Below, piece by piece: positions 48,337-55,786 of a stretch of DNA of 64,000 bases; positions within the stretch are counted from its first letter, which is position 1; every line of letters starts with the position of its first letter. The DNA is taken from positions 2,418,001 to 2,482,000 of the forward strand of contig NZ_JAFBCQ010000001.1 in NCBI RefSeq assembly GCF_016907815.1, given 5' to 3'. The notes below the pieces were generated by a model that did not search any database, had not been told where the DNA came from, and saw only the letters and a program-made list of their open reading frames with translations. This stretch comes from Microbacterium aurum. Its GTDB lineage: Bacteria > Actinomycetota > Actinomycetes > Actinomycetales > Microbacteriaceae. Position numbers and translations under genes: made by a program.

Positions 48337-48444
48337 GCTGGCAGTGTCCCGCATCACTGTGCCGCCCGCGGGCGCGCTCAGCGCAACTGTGGACAACCCG
48401 GCGCGCGCCGACGCTGGGGAGAGGGCGATGGGGCCGGCGCGCGG

Positions 48445-49968
48445 TCAGCCGCCGAGGGCCTTCAGCCAGCTCTTGCGCGCCTCGAGCGCCTCGGTGGCCT
48501 TGGCGATGGCGTTCTTGTCCTTGGAGGCCTTGGCCTTCTCAAGATCGGCCTCGAGCCCCGCGATCGCGTCGCGCAGCTGCTGCGTCATGTCGTTCTGGCG
48601 CGCCTTGGTCTCGGGGTTGTTGCTCTTCCAGTCCGCGTCCTCACGGGCCTTCAGCCCCTGCTCGATCTTGCGCAGGTCGTCGTCGAGACCGCGCTCGGCC
48701 TCACGCGGGAAGATGCGACCGATCTCGTCCCAGCGACGCTGGATGCCGGTGAGGAGCGCCCGCGCCTTGGCCGTGTCCTTCTCCTTCGGCACCGCGGCCG
48801 CCTCGATCAGCAGCGCGCGCTTGGCCTCGATCTTCTCGCGGGAGGCTTCGGCGTCGGCCTGCTCACGCTCGCCGCGCGCGGCGTAGAGCGCGTCGCCCGC
48901 CGCCTTGAAGCGTGCCCAGAGGGCGTCGTCGGCCTTCTTGCCGGCTCGGCCCGCGCTCTTCCACTCGTCGAGGAGGGTGCGGTAGGCGCCGATGCCCTCT
49001 TCGCCCTTGCTGGCCAGCGCCTCGGCACGCTCGACGAGACGCGCCTTGGCGTCGCGGGCGGCGCGGTGCTGCTCGTCCATCCCGGCGTAGAACTCGCGAC
49101 GGTGCTTGTCGAGCGTCGCGCGGGCGTCGCGGAATCGCTTCCACAGCTGCTGGCTGAGGCTCTTCGGCAGACGCGGGCCGCTCGCCTGGTGGCTCTGCCA
49201 CCGGTCGAACAGCTCGCTCACCTCGGCGGTCGTCTGCTTCCACTGGATCGACTTGGGGTCGCGAGCGGCGATCGCCTCGATCCGCTCGACGAGCGCGGTG
49301 CGCTCGGCGACGGCGGCATCGACGGCGGCGCGCTGCGCCTGCGCCTCTTCGGCGGAGGCTTCGCGGAGCTCGGCCTCGAGCGCCGACAGCCGGTCCTCGA
49401 GGGCGGCCAGGTCGCCGACGGCAGCCGCGCCGGTGACGCGCTCGCGCACGGTCTTCGCCGTCGCGCGCAGGTCGGCGGCCGAGGCGCCGCCGCTGCGGTG
49501 GCGGGTCTCGAGGAGTGTCACCTCACCGGCGAGGTCGGCGTACTTGCGCTCGAAGTAGGCCAGCGCTTCGGCGGGAGTGCCGTCGGGGTACTGGCCGACG
49601 ACGCGCCACTGGTCGCCCTCACGCACCGACACCGTGCCGTCATCGTCCACGCGTCCGAACGACGCCGCCGGTGCGGCCGAGATCGGGGCCACGGCGGCTC
49701 GGCGCGCGGGCGGGCGGGGAACGGGAATGCTGCGCGGTGACGGCGCGGGCGCCGGAGCGGCCTCGTCGACAGGTGCCTCTTCGGCGGGCGCCTCGGCCGC
49801 GGCCTCGTCGGCGGGGGCCTCCTCGGCGGGGGCCTCGTCCGGGGAAGTCGTGTTCGCCTCGTCGGTGAGGGCGTCGCCACCGGCGGCGACATCCTGCTCG
49901 ACGGCCGTCTCGGCGGTCGCGTCGGCGGGGATCGTCTCGTCGGACGGGGGAGTGGAAGCGTCAGTCAC
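48445..49968 (-). CDS. DUF349 repeat protein
   Basis: The 507-residue protein has an N-terminal Ala/Glu/Pro-rich disordered region of about 95 residues. About three helical DUF349 repeats follow: DQWRVVGQYPDGTPAEALAY leads in, then SIQWKQTTAEVSELFDRWQS, YRTLLDEWKSAGRAGKKADD and LLTGIQRRWDEIGRIFPREA. The family is predicted coiled-coil and its role is uncertain. The GTG at 49968 has GAGGTG upstream. A -10 hexamer TAGGCT (complement at 50019-50024) overlaps the upstream ATG 50016, so that ATG would precede the transcript. Low-complexity codons at 49740-49860 are coding, not a repeat array. Confidence 0.85.
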   Translation of the reverse strand: MTDASTPPSDETIPADATAETAVEQDVAAGGDALTDEANTTSPDEAPAEEAPADEAAAEAPAEEAPVDEAAPAPAPSPRSIPVPRPPARRAAVAPISAAPAASFGRVDDDGTVSVREGDQWRVVGQYPDGTPAEALAYFERKYADLAGEVTLLETRHRSGGASAADLRATAKTVRERVTGAAAVGDLAALEDRLSALEAELREASAEEAQAQRAAVDAAVAERTALVERIEAIAARDPKSIQWKQTTAEVSELFDRWQSHQASGPRLPKSLSQQLWKRFRDARATLDKHRREFYAGMDEQHRAARDAKARLVERAEALASKGEEGIGAYRTLLDEWKSAGRAGKKADDALWARFKAAGDALYAARGEREQADAEASREKIEAKRALLIEAAAVPKEKDTAKARALLTGIQRRWDEIGRIFPREAERGLDDDLRKIEQGLKAREDADWKSNNPETKARQNDMTQQLRDAIAGLEADLEKAKASKDKNAIAKATEALEARKSWLKALGG

Positions 49969-50018
49969 GGGTAGCACCTCGTCGCGGCCCATGCGGCCTG
50001 GGGGTTCGGTCGGCATAC

Positions 50019-50024
50019 AGCCTA
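50019..50024 (-). promoter_or_regulatory. -10 element of the DUF349 gene
   Basis: The minus strand reads TAGGCT, giving a transcript start near 50012 and a leader of about 44 bases. It decides for GTG 49968 as the start. Confidence 0.45.
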
Positions 50025-50054
50025 TATGCGGGCCCGCGGCCGACGCGGACGTCG

Positions 50055-50354
50055 TCAGGGGGTCGGCGCGGGTGATTCGACGGGGGCCGGCTCGGTCGTC
50101 GGTGCCGGCGTCGGCGCATCCGACGGGGTCGGCGTGGCGCTCGGGGATGGCACCGGGGCGCCCGGGCCGACGGTGTAGAAGGCGATCTGGCCGCCGATCA
50201 CGGCGAGGATGAGCGCGCCGCCGGCGACGCCGGCGATGAGGTTGTCGCGACGACGGCGCGCGATGAGTCCCTGATGGAACTCCTGCCGCGCGCGGTACAC
50301 CCGGGCGCGCTCCTGCTCGACGCGCGACTTGCTCCTACCTGCACCCGCAGCCAC
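50055..50354 (-). CDS. Small single-pass membrane protein with Pro/Thr-rich tail
   Basis: The 99-residue product has a basic cytoplasmic N-terminus (SKSRVEQERARVYRARQEFH), one membrane helix (DNLIAGVAGGALILAVIGGQ) and an extracytoplasmic tail of Pro, Thr, Ala and Ser repeats. The GTG start at 50354 has GGGAGGT three bases upstream. A good promoter lies 40-70 bp upstream. It precedes the DUF349 gene on the same strand. No family is recognised; the topology suggests a wall-spanning anchor or small envelope protein. Confidence 0.7.
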   Translation of the reverse strand: MAAGAGRSKSRVEQERARVYRARQEFHQGLIARRRRDNLIAGVAGGALILAVIGGQIAFYTVGPGAPVPSPSATPTPSDAPTPAPTTEPAPVESPAPTP

Positions 50355-50392
50355 GGGACCTCCCTCGTTCCCGGCGATCCGGGGCCGGACAA

Positions 50393-50422
50393 AGCCTACG
50401 GCGCGGCGGTCGAACCGGACAA
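50393..50422 (-). promoter_or_regulatory. Sigma-A-type promoter of the small membrane protein gene
   Basis: On the minus strand TTGTCC and TAGGCT are separated by 18 bases, and the transcript would carry a ribosome-binding site. It is divergent from the rarA promoter. Confidence 0.55.
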
Positions 50423-50447
50423 ACGCGCCCGCGTCGGTGGTCGCGGA

Positions 50448-50453
50448 TAGCCT
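50448..50453 (+). promoter_or_regulatory. -10 hexamer of rarA (leaderless)
   Basis: TAGCCT ends six bases before GTG 50460. Confidence 0.5.
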
Positions 50454-50459
50454 GGACGG

Positions 50460-51773
50460 GTGGCATCGGCATCCGCTCTCTTCCAAGGTCAGACTCCGCT
50501 GGCCGTGCGGATGCGGCCCACGTCGCTCGACGAGGTCGCGGGGCAGGGGCATCTGCTGCGACCGGGGTCGCCGCTGGTCGCCCTCGCCGACGCGGCCGGG
50601 GCGGCGAAGACCGCCGTCTCGGTGATCCTGTGGGGGCCGCCCGGCACCGGCAAGACGACGCTGGCGCAGGCGATCGCCCGCACCTCCGGTCGCCGCTTCG
50701 TGGAACTGTCCGCCGTGACGGCGGGTGTGAAGGATGTGCGCGAGGTCATGCAGGAGGCGATGACCCAGCGTGATCTCTACGGCGCGTCCACCATCCTGTT
50801 CCTCGACGAGATCCACCGCTTCACGAAGGCCCAGCAGGACGCGCTGCTGCCCGGCGTCGAGAACGGCTGGGTCATCCTCATCGCCGCGACGACCGAGAAT
50901 CCGTCGTTCTCGGTGATCTCGCCGCTGCTGTCGCGCTCGCTGCTGCTGACGCTGCAGCCGCTGACCGACGACGATCTGGGGCTGCTGATCGACCGCGCCG
51001 TCACCGATGCGCGTGGGCTCGCGGGGGCCGTCGAGCTGTCGCCGGAAGCGCGGACGGCGCTCATCCAGCTGGCTTCCGGCGATGCCCGCCGCGCCCTGAC
51101 GTCGTTGGAGGCCGCGGCCTCGATGGTGGCGGACGACGGCGGCGCCGTCACCGCCGAACACGTGGCGCAGGCCGTCGACCGCGCGCTGCTGCGCTACGAC
51201 CGCCAGGGTGATGAGCACTACGACGTCATCAGCGCGTTCATCAAGTCGATCCGAGGCTCCGACGTCGATGCGGCGATGCACTACCTGGCGCGCATGATCG
51301 AGGCAGGGGAGGACCCGCGGTTCATCGCGCGGCGGCTCGTGATCTCGGCATCCGAGGACATCGGCCTCGCCGACCCGCAGGCGCTCGTCATCGCCGTGGC
51401 GGCAGCGGATGCCGTGGCCTTCATCGGCATGCCCGAGGGACGCATCCCGCTCGCCGAGGCGACGGCCTATCTCGCGACGACGGCGAAGTCCAATGCCGCC
51501 TACGTCGCGATCGACGCCGCGATCGCCGACGTTCGCGCCGGCGGTTTCGGCCGCGTGCCGACGCACCTGCGCGACGCGCACTATCCGGGTGCCAAGCGGC
51601 TCGGCCACGGCAAGGGGTATGTGTACCCGCACGACCTCGAGGTCGGCGTCGCGACGCAGCAATATCTGCCCGACGAATTGCGTGGCCGGCGCTACTACGA
51701 GCCCACCGGGCGCGGGCTCGAGCGCGACATCTCCGCACGCGTCGAGAAGATCCGCAAGATCCTCGGGGACTGA
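50460..51773 (+). CDS. rarA: Replication-associated recombination protein A (RarA/MgsA)
   Basis: The 437-residue AAA+ ATPase acts at stalled replication forks. The N-terminus [20 protein letters not shown] is diagnostic. Walker A is [15 protein letters not shown] and Walker B is [35 protein letters not shown] is sensor 1. The C-terminal part, with [20 protein letters not shown] and the [20 protein letters not shown] tetramerisation block, is complete. It starts with GTG six bases after a -10 hexamer. Confidence 0.95.
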   Translation: MASASALFQGQTPLAVRMRPTSLDEVAGQGHLLRPGSPLVALADAAGAAKTAVSVILWGPPGTGKTTLAQAIARTSGRRFVELSAVTAGVKDVREVMQEAMTQRDLYGASTILFLDEIHRFTKAQQDALLPGVENGWVILIAATTENPSFSVISPLLSRSLLLTLQPLTDDDLGLLIDRAVTDARGLAGAVELSPEARTALIQLASGDARRALTSLEAAASMVADDGGAVTAEHVAQAVDRALLRYDRQGDEHYDVISAFIKSIRGSDVDAAMHYLARMIEAGEDPRFIARRLVISASEDIGLADPQALVIAVAAADAVAFIGMPEGRIPLAEATAYLATTAKSNAAYVAIDAAIADVRAGGFGRVPTHLRDAHYPGAKRLGHGKGYVYPHDLEVGVATQQYLPDELRGRRYYEPTGRGLERDISARVEKIRKILGD

Positions 51774-51794
51774 GCCCCCGATCGGCACATCGCC

Positions 51795-51852
51795 GTGCTG
51801 GCGCGTCGCCGTGCTCACGCATCGATGTGCTGGCGCGTCGCCGTGCTCACGC
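51795..51852 (+). repeat. Two exact 26-bp direct repeats, period 32 bp
   Basis: A 26-bp unit starting GTGCTGGCGCGTCGCCGTGC occurs at 51795-51820 and again at 51827-51852, with ATCGAT between. It lies just after the rarA stop and encodes no supportable protein. Confidence 0.85.
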
Positions 51853-51853
51853 C

Positions 51854-51929
51854 AACGGCAAGGGATCGTGCGCGACACGCCGGGCGAGACGGCGAAAGCG
51901 CGGCGTGTCGCTTCGAAGACCTTGCCGTT
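51854..51929. repeat. Nested inverted repeats forming a two-tier hairpin
   Basis: Outer arms AACGGCAAGG (51854-51863) and CCTTGCCGTT (51920-51929) are perfect. Inner arms GCGACACGCCG (51872-51882) and CGGCGTGTCGC (51901-51911) are also perfect. The whole 76-bp unit could fold as a long interrupted hairpin on either strand. It may act as the rarA terminator, be a miniature repeat, or be a small structured RNA. Confidence 0.75.
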
Positions 51930-51976
51930 CGCCCGGTCATGCGCGCCGCGTGAGCCGCGGATGCGAGGATCGGACG

Positions 51977-52873
51977 ATGACGACGGATGCCTGGGACGCG
52001 CGGTTCGACGACTTCTGGGACGGCGTCGAGCTCGACGACCCGACGGGCGCGCGGGCGCGACTCGAGGCGCTGCTGGCCGAACGCGGCATCGGCGATGCGC
52101 GCGCGTCGTATGAGCGCGGCTCCCTGCACGACTCGTTGGGGGAGGAGGATGCCGCCATCCCGCTGTACCGGGCCGCCCTCGCGGACGGTCTGAGCGATGA
52201 CCTCCGCACGCAGGCGACGATCCAGCTCGCGAGCTCGCTGCGCAACGTGGGCGATGCCTCGGGCGCGATCGCGCTGCTGCGCGCCGTCCCGGCATCCGAC
52301 CCGCTCCACGACGCCGCGCAGGCGTTCCTCGCGCTCGCCCTGCACTCCGACGAGAAGCCGACCGAGGCGCTCGCGCTGGCGCTGCGCACCCTGGCGCCGC
52401 ACCTGCCGCGCTACCGCCGCGCCGTCGACGCGTACGCCGGCGAGCTCGTGAAGCTCGACCGCGTCCGCGTGATCGCCGTCGGGCTGCTCGTGCGGGACGG
52501 GTCGGTGCTGCTGGAGTCGTACCCCGCGAACGCCCGCCACGGCGAGTTCCTGCGCGCGCCCGGCGGTGGAATCTCCTTCGGCGAGCCGGCGGCGGTCGCG
52601 GTGCGGCGGGAGTTCGCCGAAGAGCTCGACGCCACGATCGATGACGCCCGGCTGCTCGCGGTCACGGAGAACATCTTCGACACCTCGAGCGGCCGCGGTC
52701 ACGAGATCGTCCACGTGTTCGCGGTCGCCTCGGCGGGCCTCGCCGCCCTGCCCGCAGACGAGCGGATCGCCGTGCGCGACAGTCACACGACCGTCGGGTG
52801 GTACGAGATCGCCGCGCTGCGCGCCGGCAGCCTGCCGGTCTATCCCGCCGGCATCCTCGACCTGCTGCCCTGA
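51977..52873 (+). CDS. TPR-Nudix fusion protein
   Basis: The 298-residue protein joins two modules. Residues 1-155 resemble the TPR_5-type tetratricopeptide domain (MTTDAWDARFDDFWDGVELD, ASYERGSLHDSLGEEDAAIP, ATIQLASSLRNVGDASGAIA). Residues 160-298 are a Nudix hydrolase (VIAVGLLVRDGSVLLES). Its Nudix box GISFGEPAAVAVRREFAEEL keeps the REFAEE metal-binding core. The late glycine of the consensus is aspartate. The enzyme would hydrolyse a nucleoside diphosphate-linked substrate. The fusion is in one uninterrupted frame. ATG 51977 sits six bases after GAGGAT, a leaderless-type -10. Confidence 0.82.
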   Translation: MTTDAWDARFDDFWDGVELDDPTGARARLEALLAERGIGDARASYERGSLHDSLGEEDAAIPLYRAALADGLSDDLRTQATIQLASSLRNVGDASGAIALLRAVPASDPLHDAAQAFLALALHSDEKPTEALALALRTLAPHLPRYRRAVDAYAGELVKLDRVRVIAVGLLVRDGSVLLESYPANARHGEFLRAPGGGISFGEPAAVAVRREFAEELDATIDDARLLAVTENIFDTSSGRGHEIVHVFAVASAGLAALPADERIAVRDSHTTVGWYEIAALRAGSLPVYPAGILDLLP

Positions 52874-52888
52874 GCGGGTGATGGCGCA

Positions 52889-52907
52889 ATATCCCTCATA
52901 GGGATAT
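52889..52907. promoter_or_regulatory. PadR-type palindromic operator overlapping the padR -10
   Basis: ATATCCCT and AGGGATAT are perfect inverted repeats separated by CAT. The second arm overlaps the -10 hexamer TATGCT (52905-52910), which is six bases before the GTG of the PadR gene. Binding here would block transcription, so autoregulation is predicted. Confidence 0.7.
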
Positions 52908-52916
52908 GCTGACGGC

Positions 52917-53456
52917 GTGCACCACGTCATCCTCGGCCTGCTGCTGACCGGCCCGCTCTCGCTCTACGACGTGCAGAAGCGGTTCGCCGCCGGGCTCGCG
53001 CACTTCTACAGCTCCAGCTCGGGCAGCATCGAGCGGGCGCTGCGCACGCTCGTCACGGAGGGCCACGCCACGATCCATGACGATCCCGGGAGCGCCCGGA
53101 GACGCCGCGTGTACCGGATCACGCCGTCGGGCCGCGCGGCGTGGCGCGAGTGGATGCAGTCGCCAACTCCGGCCGGGGCGGATGCCGAGACGACGGCACT
53201 CGCGAAGGTGTTCCTGCTCGGGCGGCTCGAGGACGCGGGGGAGCAGGCGGCGGTGCTCGCGGGGATCCGGGCCGAGGCGGAGGGGGCGAGAGCGCGCCTG
53301 AGCGACCTCGCCGCCGCGCTGGACGCGCAGGCCGCCGAACTCGACGACGCCACGCGCACCGTCTACCGGCCGCAACGGGCGACGCTCGATTACGGTCTGC
53401 GCGCGCACGACACCCTCATCGCCTGGCTGCGCGAGCAGGAAGAGGCCATCGCATGA
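52917..53456 (+). CDS. PadR-family transcriptional regulator
   Basis: The 179-residue protein starts HHVILGLLLTGPLSLYDVQK, the PadR winged-helix opening. YSSSSGSIERALRTLVTEGH is the recognition helix region and RRRVYRITPSGRAAWREWM the wing. The C-terminal helical half, typical of the AphA-like PadR_C subgroup, mediates dimerisation. The GTG at 52917 follows a -10 hexamer by six bases, and a palindrome covers that promoter. The next gene overlaps by 4 bp, indicating a regulator-membrane protein pair. Confidence 0.9.
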   Translation: MHHVILGLLLTGPLSLYDVQKRFAAGLAHFYSSSSGSIERALRTLVTEGHATIHDDPGSARRRRVYRITPSGRAAWREWMQSPTPAGADAETTALAKVFLLGRLEDAGEQAAVLAGIRAEAEGARARLSDLAAALDAQAAELDDATRTVYRPQRATLDYGLRAHDTLIAWLREQEEAIA

Positions 53457-53746
53457 CCCCCGCCGCGAAAGACCCGCGCCGCCGGTGGTACACGCTCGCG
53501 GCGATCGCGGCGAGCATCGTCGCGATCGTCTTCGCGACCGTCGGCGACGGCGTCGAGGTGGCGGATGCCGACGGCCCCCGCCGCGTCATCGTCGACCTCG
53601 GGCATCAGCTCGTCTGGGCGCTCCTCGCCGGCGCCTTCGCCGTCGCCGCCGTCCGCAACCGGTGGGGGCGCGTCTCGCAGACCCTCGCGGTCGCCGCCGG
53701 CATCCTGTATCTGCTCTTCCTGTTCGCAGTGTTCCTGTGGCCGTGA
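53453..53746 (+). CDS. Three-helix membrane protein coupled to PadR
   Basis: The 97-residue protein has three hydrophobic helices (WYTLAAIAASIVAIVFATVG, LGHQLVWALLAGAFAVAAV and LAVAAGILYLLFLFAVFLW) and few charged residues. It overlaps the PadR stop by 4 bp. PadR-linked membrane genes are often efflux or envelope-stress proteins, but this product is too short to be a transporter alone. I do not recognise a family. It probably shares the palindromic control upstream of padR. Confidence 0.75.
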   Translation: MTPAAKDPRRRWYTLAAIAASIVAIVFATVGDGVEVADADGPRRVIVDLGHQLVWALLAGAFAVAAVRNRWGRVSQTLAVAAGILYLLFLFAVFLWP

Positions 53747-53792
53747 CCGCGGTGTACCTCGTCGCGTCGCTTTCCTGAGCGGGCCGCTGTGT

Positions 53793-53798
53793 CAGGCT
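53793..53798 (+). promoter_or_regulatory. -10-like hexamer of the DUF1361 gene (leaderless)
   Basis: CAGGCT ends six bases before ATG 53805. It differs from TANNNT only at the first base. Confidence 0.4.
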
Positions 53799-53804
53799 GG
53801 ACGC

Positions 53805-54527
53805 ATGTCGGCCCTCGTCCTCGGTGCCGTCGCGGTGGTGCTCCTGAACCTCTACGCGGCGATCCTCGTCGTGCTGCGCTCGCGCGTGTACGGCGTGGCG
53901 CTGTACCGACCCATGCTGGTGAACATCGGGCTGTCGTTCCTGCCGGTGCTCCTGGCGCTCGTCTTCGGCGTCGGGCTCGTCGGGATCGTGCCGGCGATCA
54001 GCAGCACGGCGCAGTCCGCGATCGGCGCGGGAACGCTGGTCGTCTGGATCTATCTCGTCGTCGCGACCGTCCTCTGGCTGCTGCTGTTCCCGAACTCGGT
54101 GTACCTCATCACGGAGCTGAACTTCAGCCATCGCGCCGAGAAGACGCCCGTGCCGCTCTGGTACGACATCGTGCAGACGCTCGCGCTGACGCTCTCCGGC
54201 ATCGCCAACGCCGTGCTGAGCCTCGCGGTCGTGCAGACGATGTTCATCCTGATGGTCGACCCGCCCTCCGGCGGCGTCCCGGCGAGCAGCTGGACCTTCG
54301 CCGGCGTCGTCATCGTGCTGGGTGCCGTGGGCGTGTACCTCGGCCGCTACCTGCGCTTCAACAGCTGGGATGTCCGGCACCCCGCATCCATGCTCCGCAA
54401 ACTCGTCGCGCATCTGCGTCAGCGCGGGAAGGCGCTCGAGGCGGGCGGGTTCGTCCTCACCCACGCCCTGCTCATCGCACTGCTGTACGTGCCGCTGTTC
54501 TCCCTCGCGTGGACAGCGCTCCTGTGA
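53805..54527 (+). CDS. DUF1361 integral membrane protein
   Basis: The 240-residue protein has about seven hydrophobic helices. The family block is LLFPNSVYLITELNFSHRAE followed by PVPLWYDIVQTLALTLSGIA, a region with a conserved Pro-Asn and acidic and histidine residues between helices. YLGRYLRFNSWDVRHPASML is the second typical DUF1361 segment. No function is established. The gene stands between the PadR pair and rpsD. Confidence 0.85.
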   Translation: MSALVLGAVAVVLLNLYAAILVVLRSRVYGVALYRPMLVNIGLSFLPVLLALVFGVGLVGIVPAISSTAQSAIGAGTLVVWIYLVVATVLWLLLFPNSVYLITELNFSHRAEKTPVPLWYDIVQTLALTLSGIANAVLSLAVVQTMFILMVDPPSGGVPASSWTFAGVVIVLGAVGVYLGRYLRFNSWDVRHPASMLRKLVAHLRQRGKALEAGGFVLTHALLIALLYVPLFSLAWTALL

Positions 54528-54707
54528 TCGCGCGGCGCCGAGAGGGCGTCTGTTAGACTTGAGCGGCTCGAAACCGAGTTTTCGGGCATCCCCTCTCTTC
54601 TTGACCGACCTTCCGGCATGCCCCGGCGTGCAGTCCGGACCGGGCGAGGAGAGGCGATACGTCCGCGAGTCGTGACAGTCACGACCGCGTCAGGAAAGGA
54701 CAACTTC
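54528..54707 (+). promoter_or_regulatory. rpsD promoter and structured leader
   Basis: TAGACT at 54554-54559 is the likely -10, giving a leader of about 140 bases. CTCG-AAAC-CGAG followed by TTTT at 54567-54582 could be an attenuator-like hairpin. GTCGTGAC-A-GTCACGAC at 54669-54685 is a perfect inverted repeat just before the ribosome-binding site AAAGGA. S4 is known to repress its own operon by binding leader RNA in other bacteria. Whether that happens here is unproven. Confidence 0.45.
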
Positions 54708-55337
54708 GTGGCTACGAAGTCCCAGGACCGCCGCAAGGTGCGTCTGTCGCGCGCCCTCGGCGTCGCGCTGACCCCCAAGGCAGCCAAGTACCTCGAGAAG
54801 CGCCCCTACGCTCCCGGTGAGCACGGTCGCACCAAGCGCAAGCAGGACAGCGACTTCGCCGTCCGCCTCCGCGAGAAGCAGCGTCTGCGCGAGCAGTACG
54901 GCATCCGCGAGAAGCAGATGCGCAACACCTTCAACGAGGCCCGCCGCAAGGACGGCCTGACGGGTGAGAACCTCGTCGAGCTGCTCGAGATGCGTCTGGA
55001 CGCGCTCGTGCTGCGCGCCGGTTTCGCCCGCACGACGGCGCAGGCCCGCCAGCTCGTCGTGCACCGTCACATCCTCGTCGACGGCCAGCTCGTCGACCGC
55101 CCCTCCTTCCGCGTGAAGCCGGGTCAGACCATCCACGTCAAGCCCAAGAGCGAGGCGCTGGAGCCGTTCCAGGTCGCCGCTCTCGGTGGCCACGCCGAGG
55201 TCCTGCCCCCGGTTCCGGGCTACCTCGAGGTCGAGCTCGACAAGCTGCACGCGAAGCTCGTGCGTCGTCCCAAGCGCGCCGAGGTGCCCGTCACGTGTGA
55301 CGTGCAGCTCGTCGTGGAGTACTACGCGGCGCGCTGA
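54708..55337 (+). CDS. rpsD: 30S ribosomal protein S4
   Basis: The 209-residue primary 16S rRNA-binding protein nucleates small-subunit assembly. KVRLSRALGVALTPKAAKYL, EKRPYAPGEHGRTKRK and the S4 domain LEMRLDALVLRAGFARTTAQ then ARQLVVHRHILVDGQLVDRP are standard. The N-terminal domain lacks the four zinc cysteines, so this is the zinc-independent (C-minus) form; the only cysteine is in PVTCDVQ. The GTG start at 54708 has AAAGGA upstream. It is a single gene outside the large ribosomal operons, with a terminator after it. Confidence 0.97.
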   Translation: MATKSQDRRKVRLSRALGVALTPKAAKYLEKRPYAPGEHGRTKRKQDSDFAVRLREKQRLREQYGIREKQMRNTFNEARRKDGLTGENLVELLEMRLDALVLRAGFARTTAQARQLVVHRHILVDGQLVDRPSFRVKPGQTIHVKPKSEALEPFQVAALGGHAEVLPPVPGYLEVELDKLHAKLVRRPKRAEVPVTCDVQLVVEYYAAR

Positions 55338-55352
55338 GCGTTTCGTCTCGCT
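55338..55352 (+). repeat. Second copy of the REP-like 15-mer
   Basis: GCGTTTCGTCTCGCT follows the rpsD stop codon directly and equals 4025-4039. The downstream bases (GCCCTCGCTCACCG) are also similar in character. Confidence 0.55.
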
Positions 55353-55376
55353 GCCCTCGCTCACCGCGCGGGGCAG

Positions 55377-55407
55377 GAAGGGCGTCGGGGTCTCCCCGGC
55401 GCCCTTC
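55377..55407 (+). terminator. Hairpin terminator after rpsD
   Basis: GAAGGGCGTCGGGG pairs with CCCCGGCGCCCTTC over 14 positions with one G-U pair and a TCT loop. Confidence 0.85.
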
Positions 55408-55419
55408 GGCGTTTGCACC

Positions 55420-55425
55420 TAACAT
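55420..55425 (+). promoter_or_regulatory. -10 hexamer deciding the start of the next gene
   Basis: TAACAT ends seven bases before ATG 55433. The alternative ATG at 55424 overlaps the hexamer itself and cannot be in the transcript. Confidence 0.5.
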
Positions 55426-55432
55426 GGAACCC

Positions 55433-55717
55433 ATGAAGAACGTCGTGTGGTTCGTGCTGGGACTCGCCGGTGGTTTCGTCGCCGCCCACCTGGTCAACAA
55501 GGACCCGCGCGGCCACGAAGTGCTCGCCGAGGTCGATGCCCGCATCACGGAGTTCACCGACCGCATCGGCGAGGCCTACCGGGCCCAGGAGGCGAAGATC
55601 GACGGCATCGCCGCCGACGTGAAGGATGCCGCCGCCGGCGCCTTCGACGCGGCGAAGGATGCCGCCGCAGACGCCGTCGAGGCCGCGAAGGACACCGCGG
55701 CGAAGCTCGCCGACTGA
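55433..55717 (+). CDS. Small membrane-anchored helical protein
   Basis: The 94-residue protein has a short N-terminal hydrophobic helix (NVVWFVLGLAGGFVAAHLVN) followed by an amphipathic, alanine- and lysine-rich helical tail (DVKDAAAGAFDAAKDAAADA). It resembles YtxH-like or apolipoprotein-like small proteins. The position between rpsD and alaS is conserved in Actinobacteria, where a DUF948-type gene is often nearby. Function is unknown. ATG 55433 is chosen because the upstream ATG overlaps the -10 hexamer. Confidence 0.75.
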   Translation: MKNVVWFVLGLAGGFVAAHLVNKDPRGHEVLAEVDARITEFTDRIGEAYRAQEAKIDGIAADVKDAAAGAFDAAKDAAADAVEAAKDTAAKLAD

Positions 55718-55786
55718 CCCAGATCGCATGGCGCCCGGCACGGGCGCGGCGGTCATGCATGCCCACAGACTCCACAGGAACCCGAG

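Noticed and set aside
49740..49860. Repetitive GCCTC-rich stretch that looks like a minisatellite or CRISPR-like array
   Set aside because: It is the coding sequence of the Ala/Glu/Pro-rich N-terminus of the DUF349 protein. Units are irregular and in frame, with no spacers.
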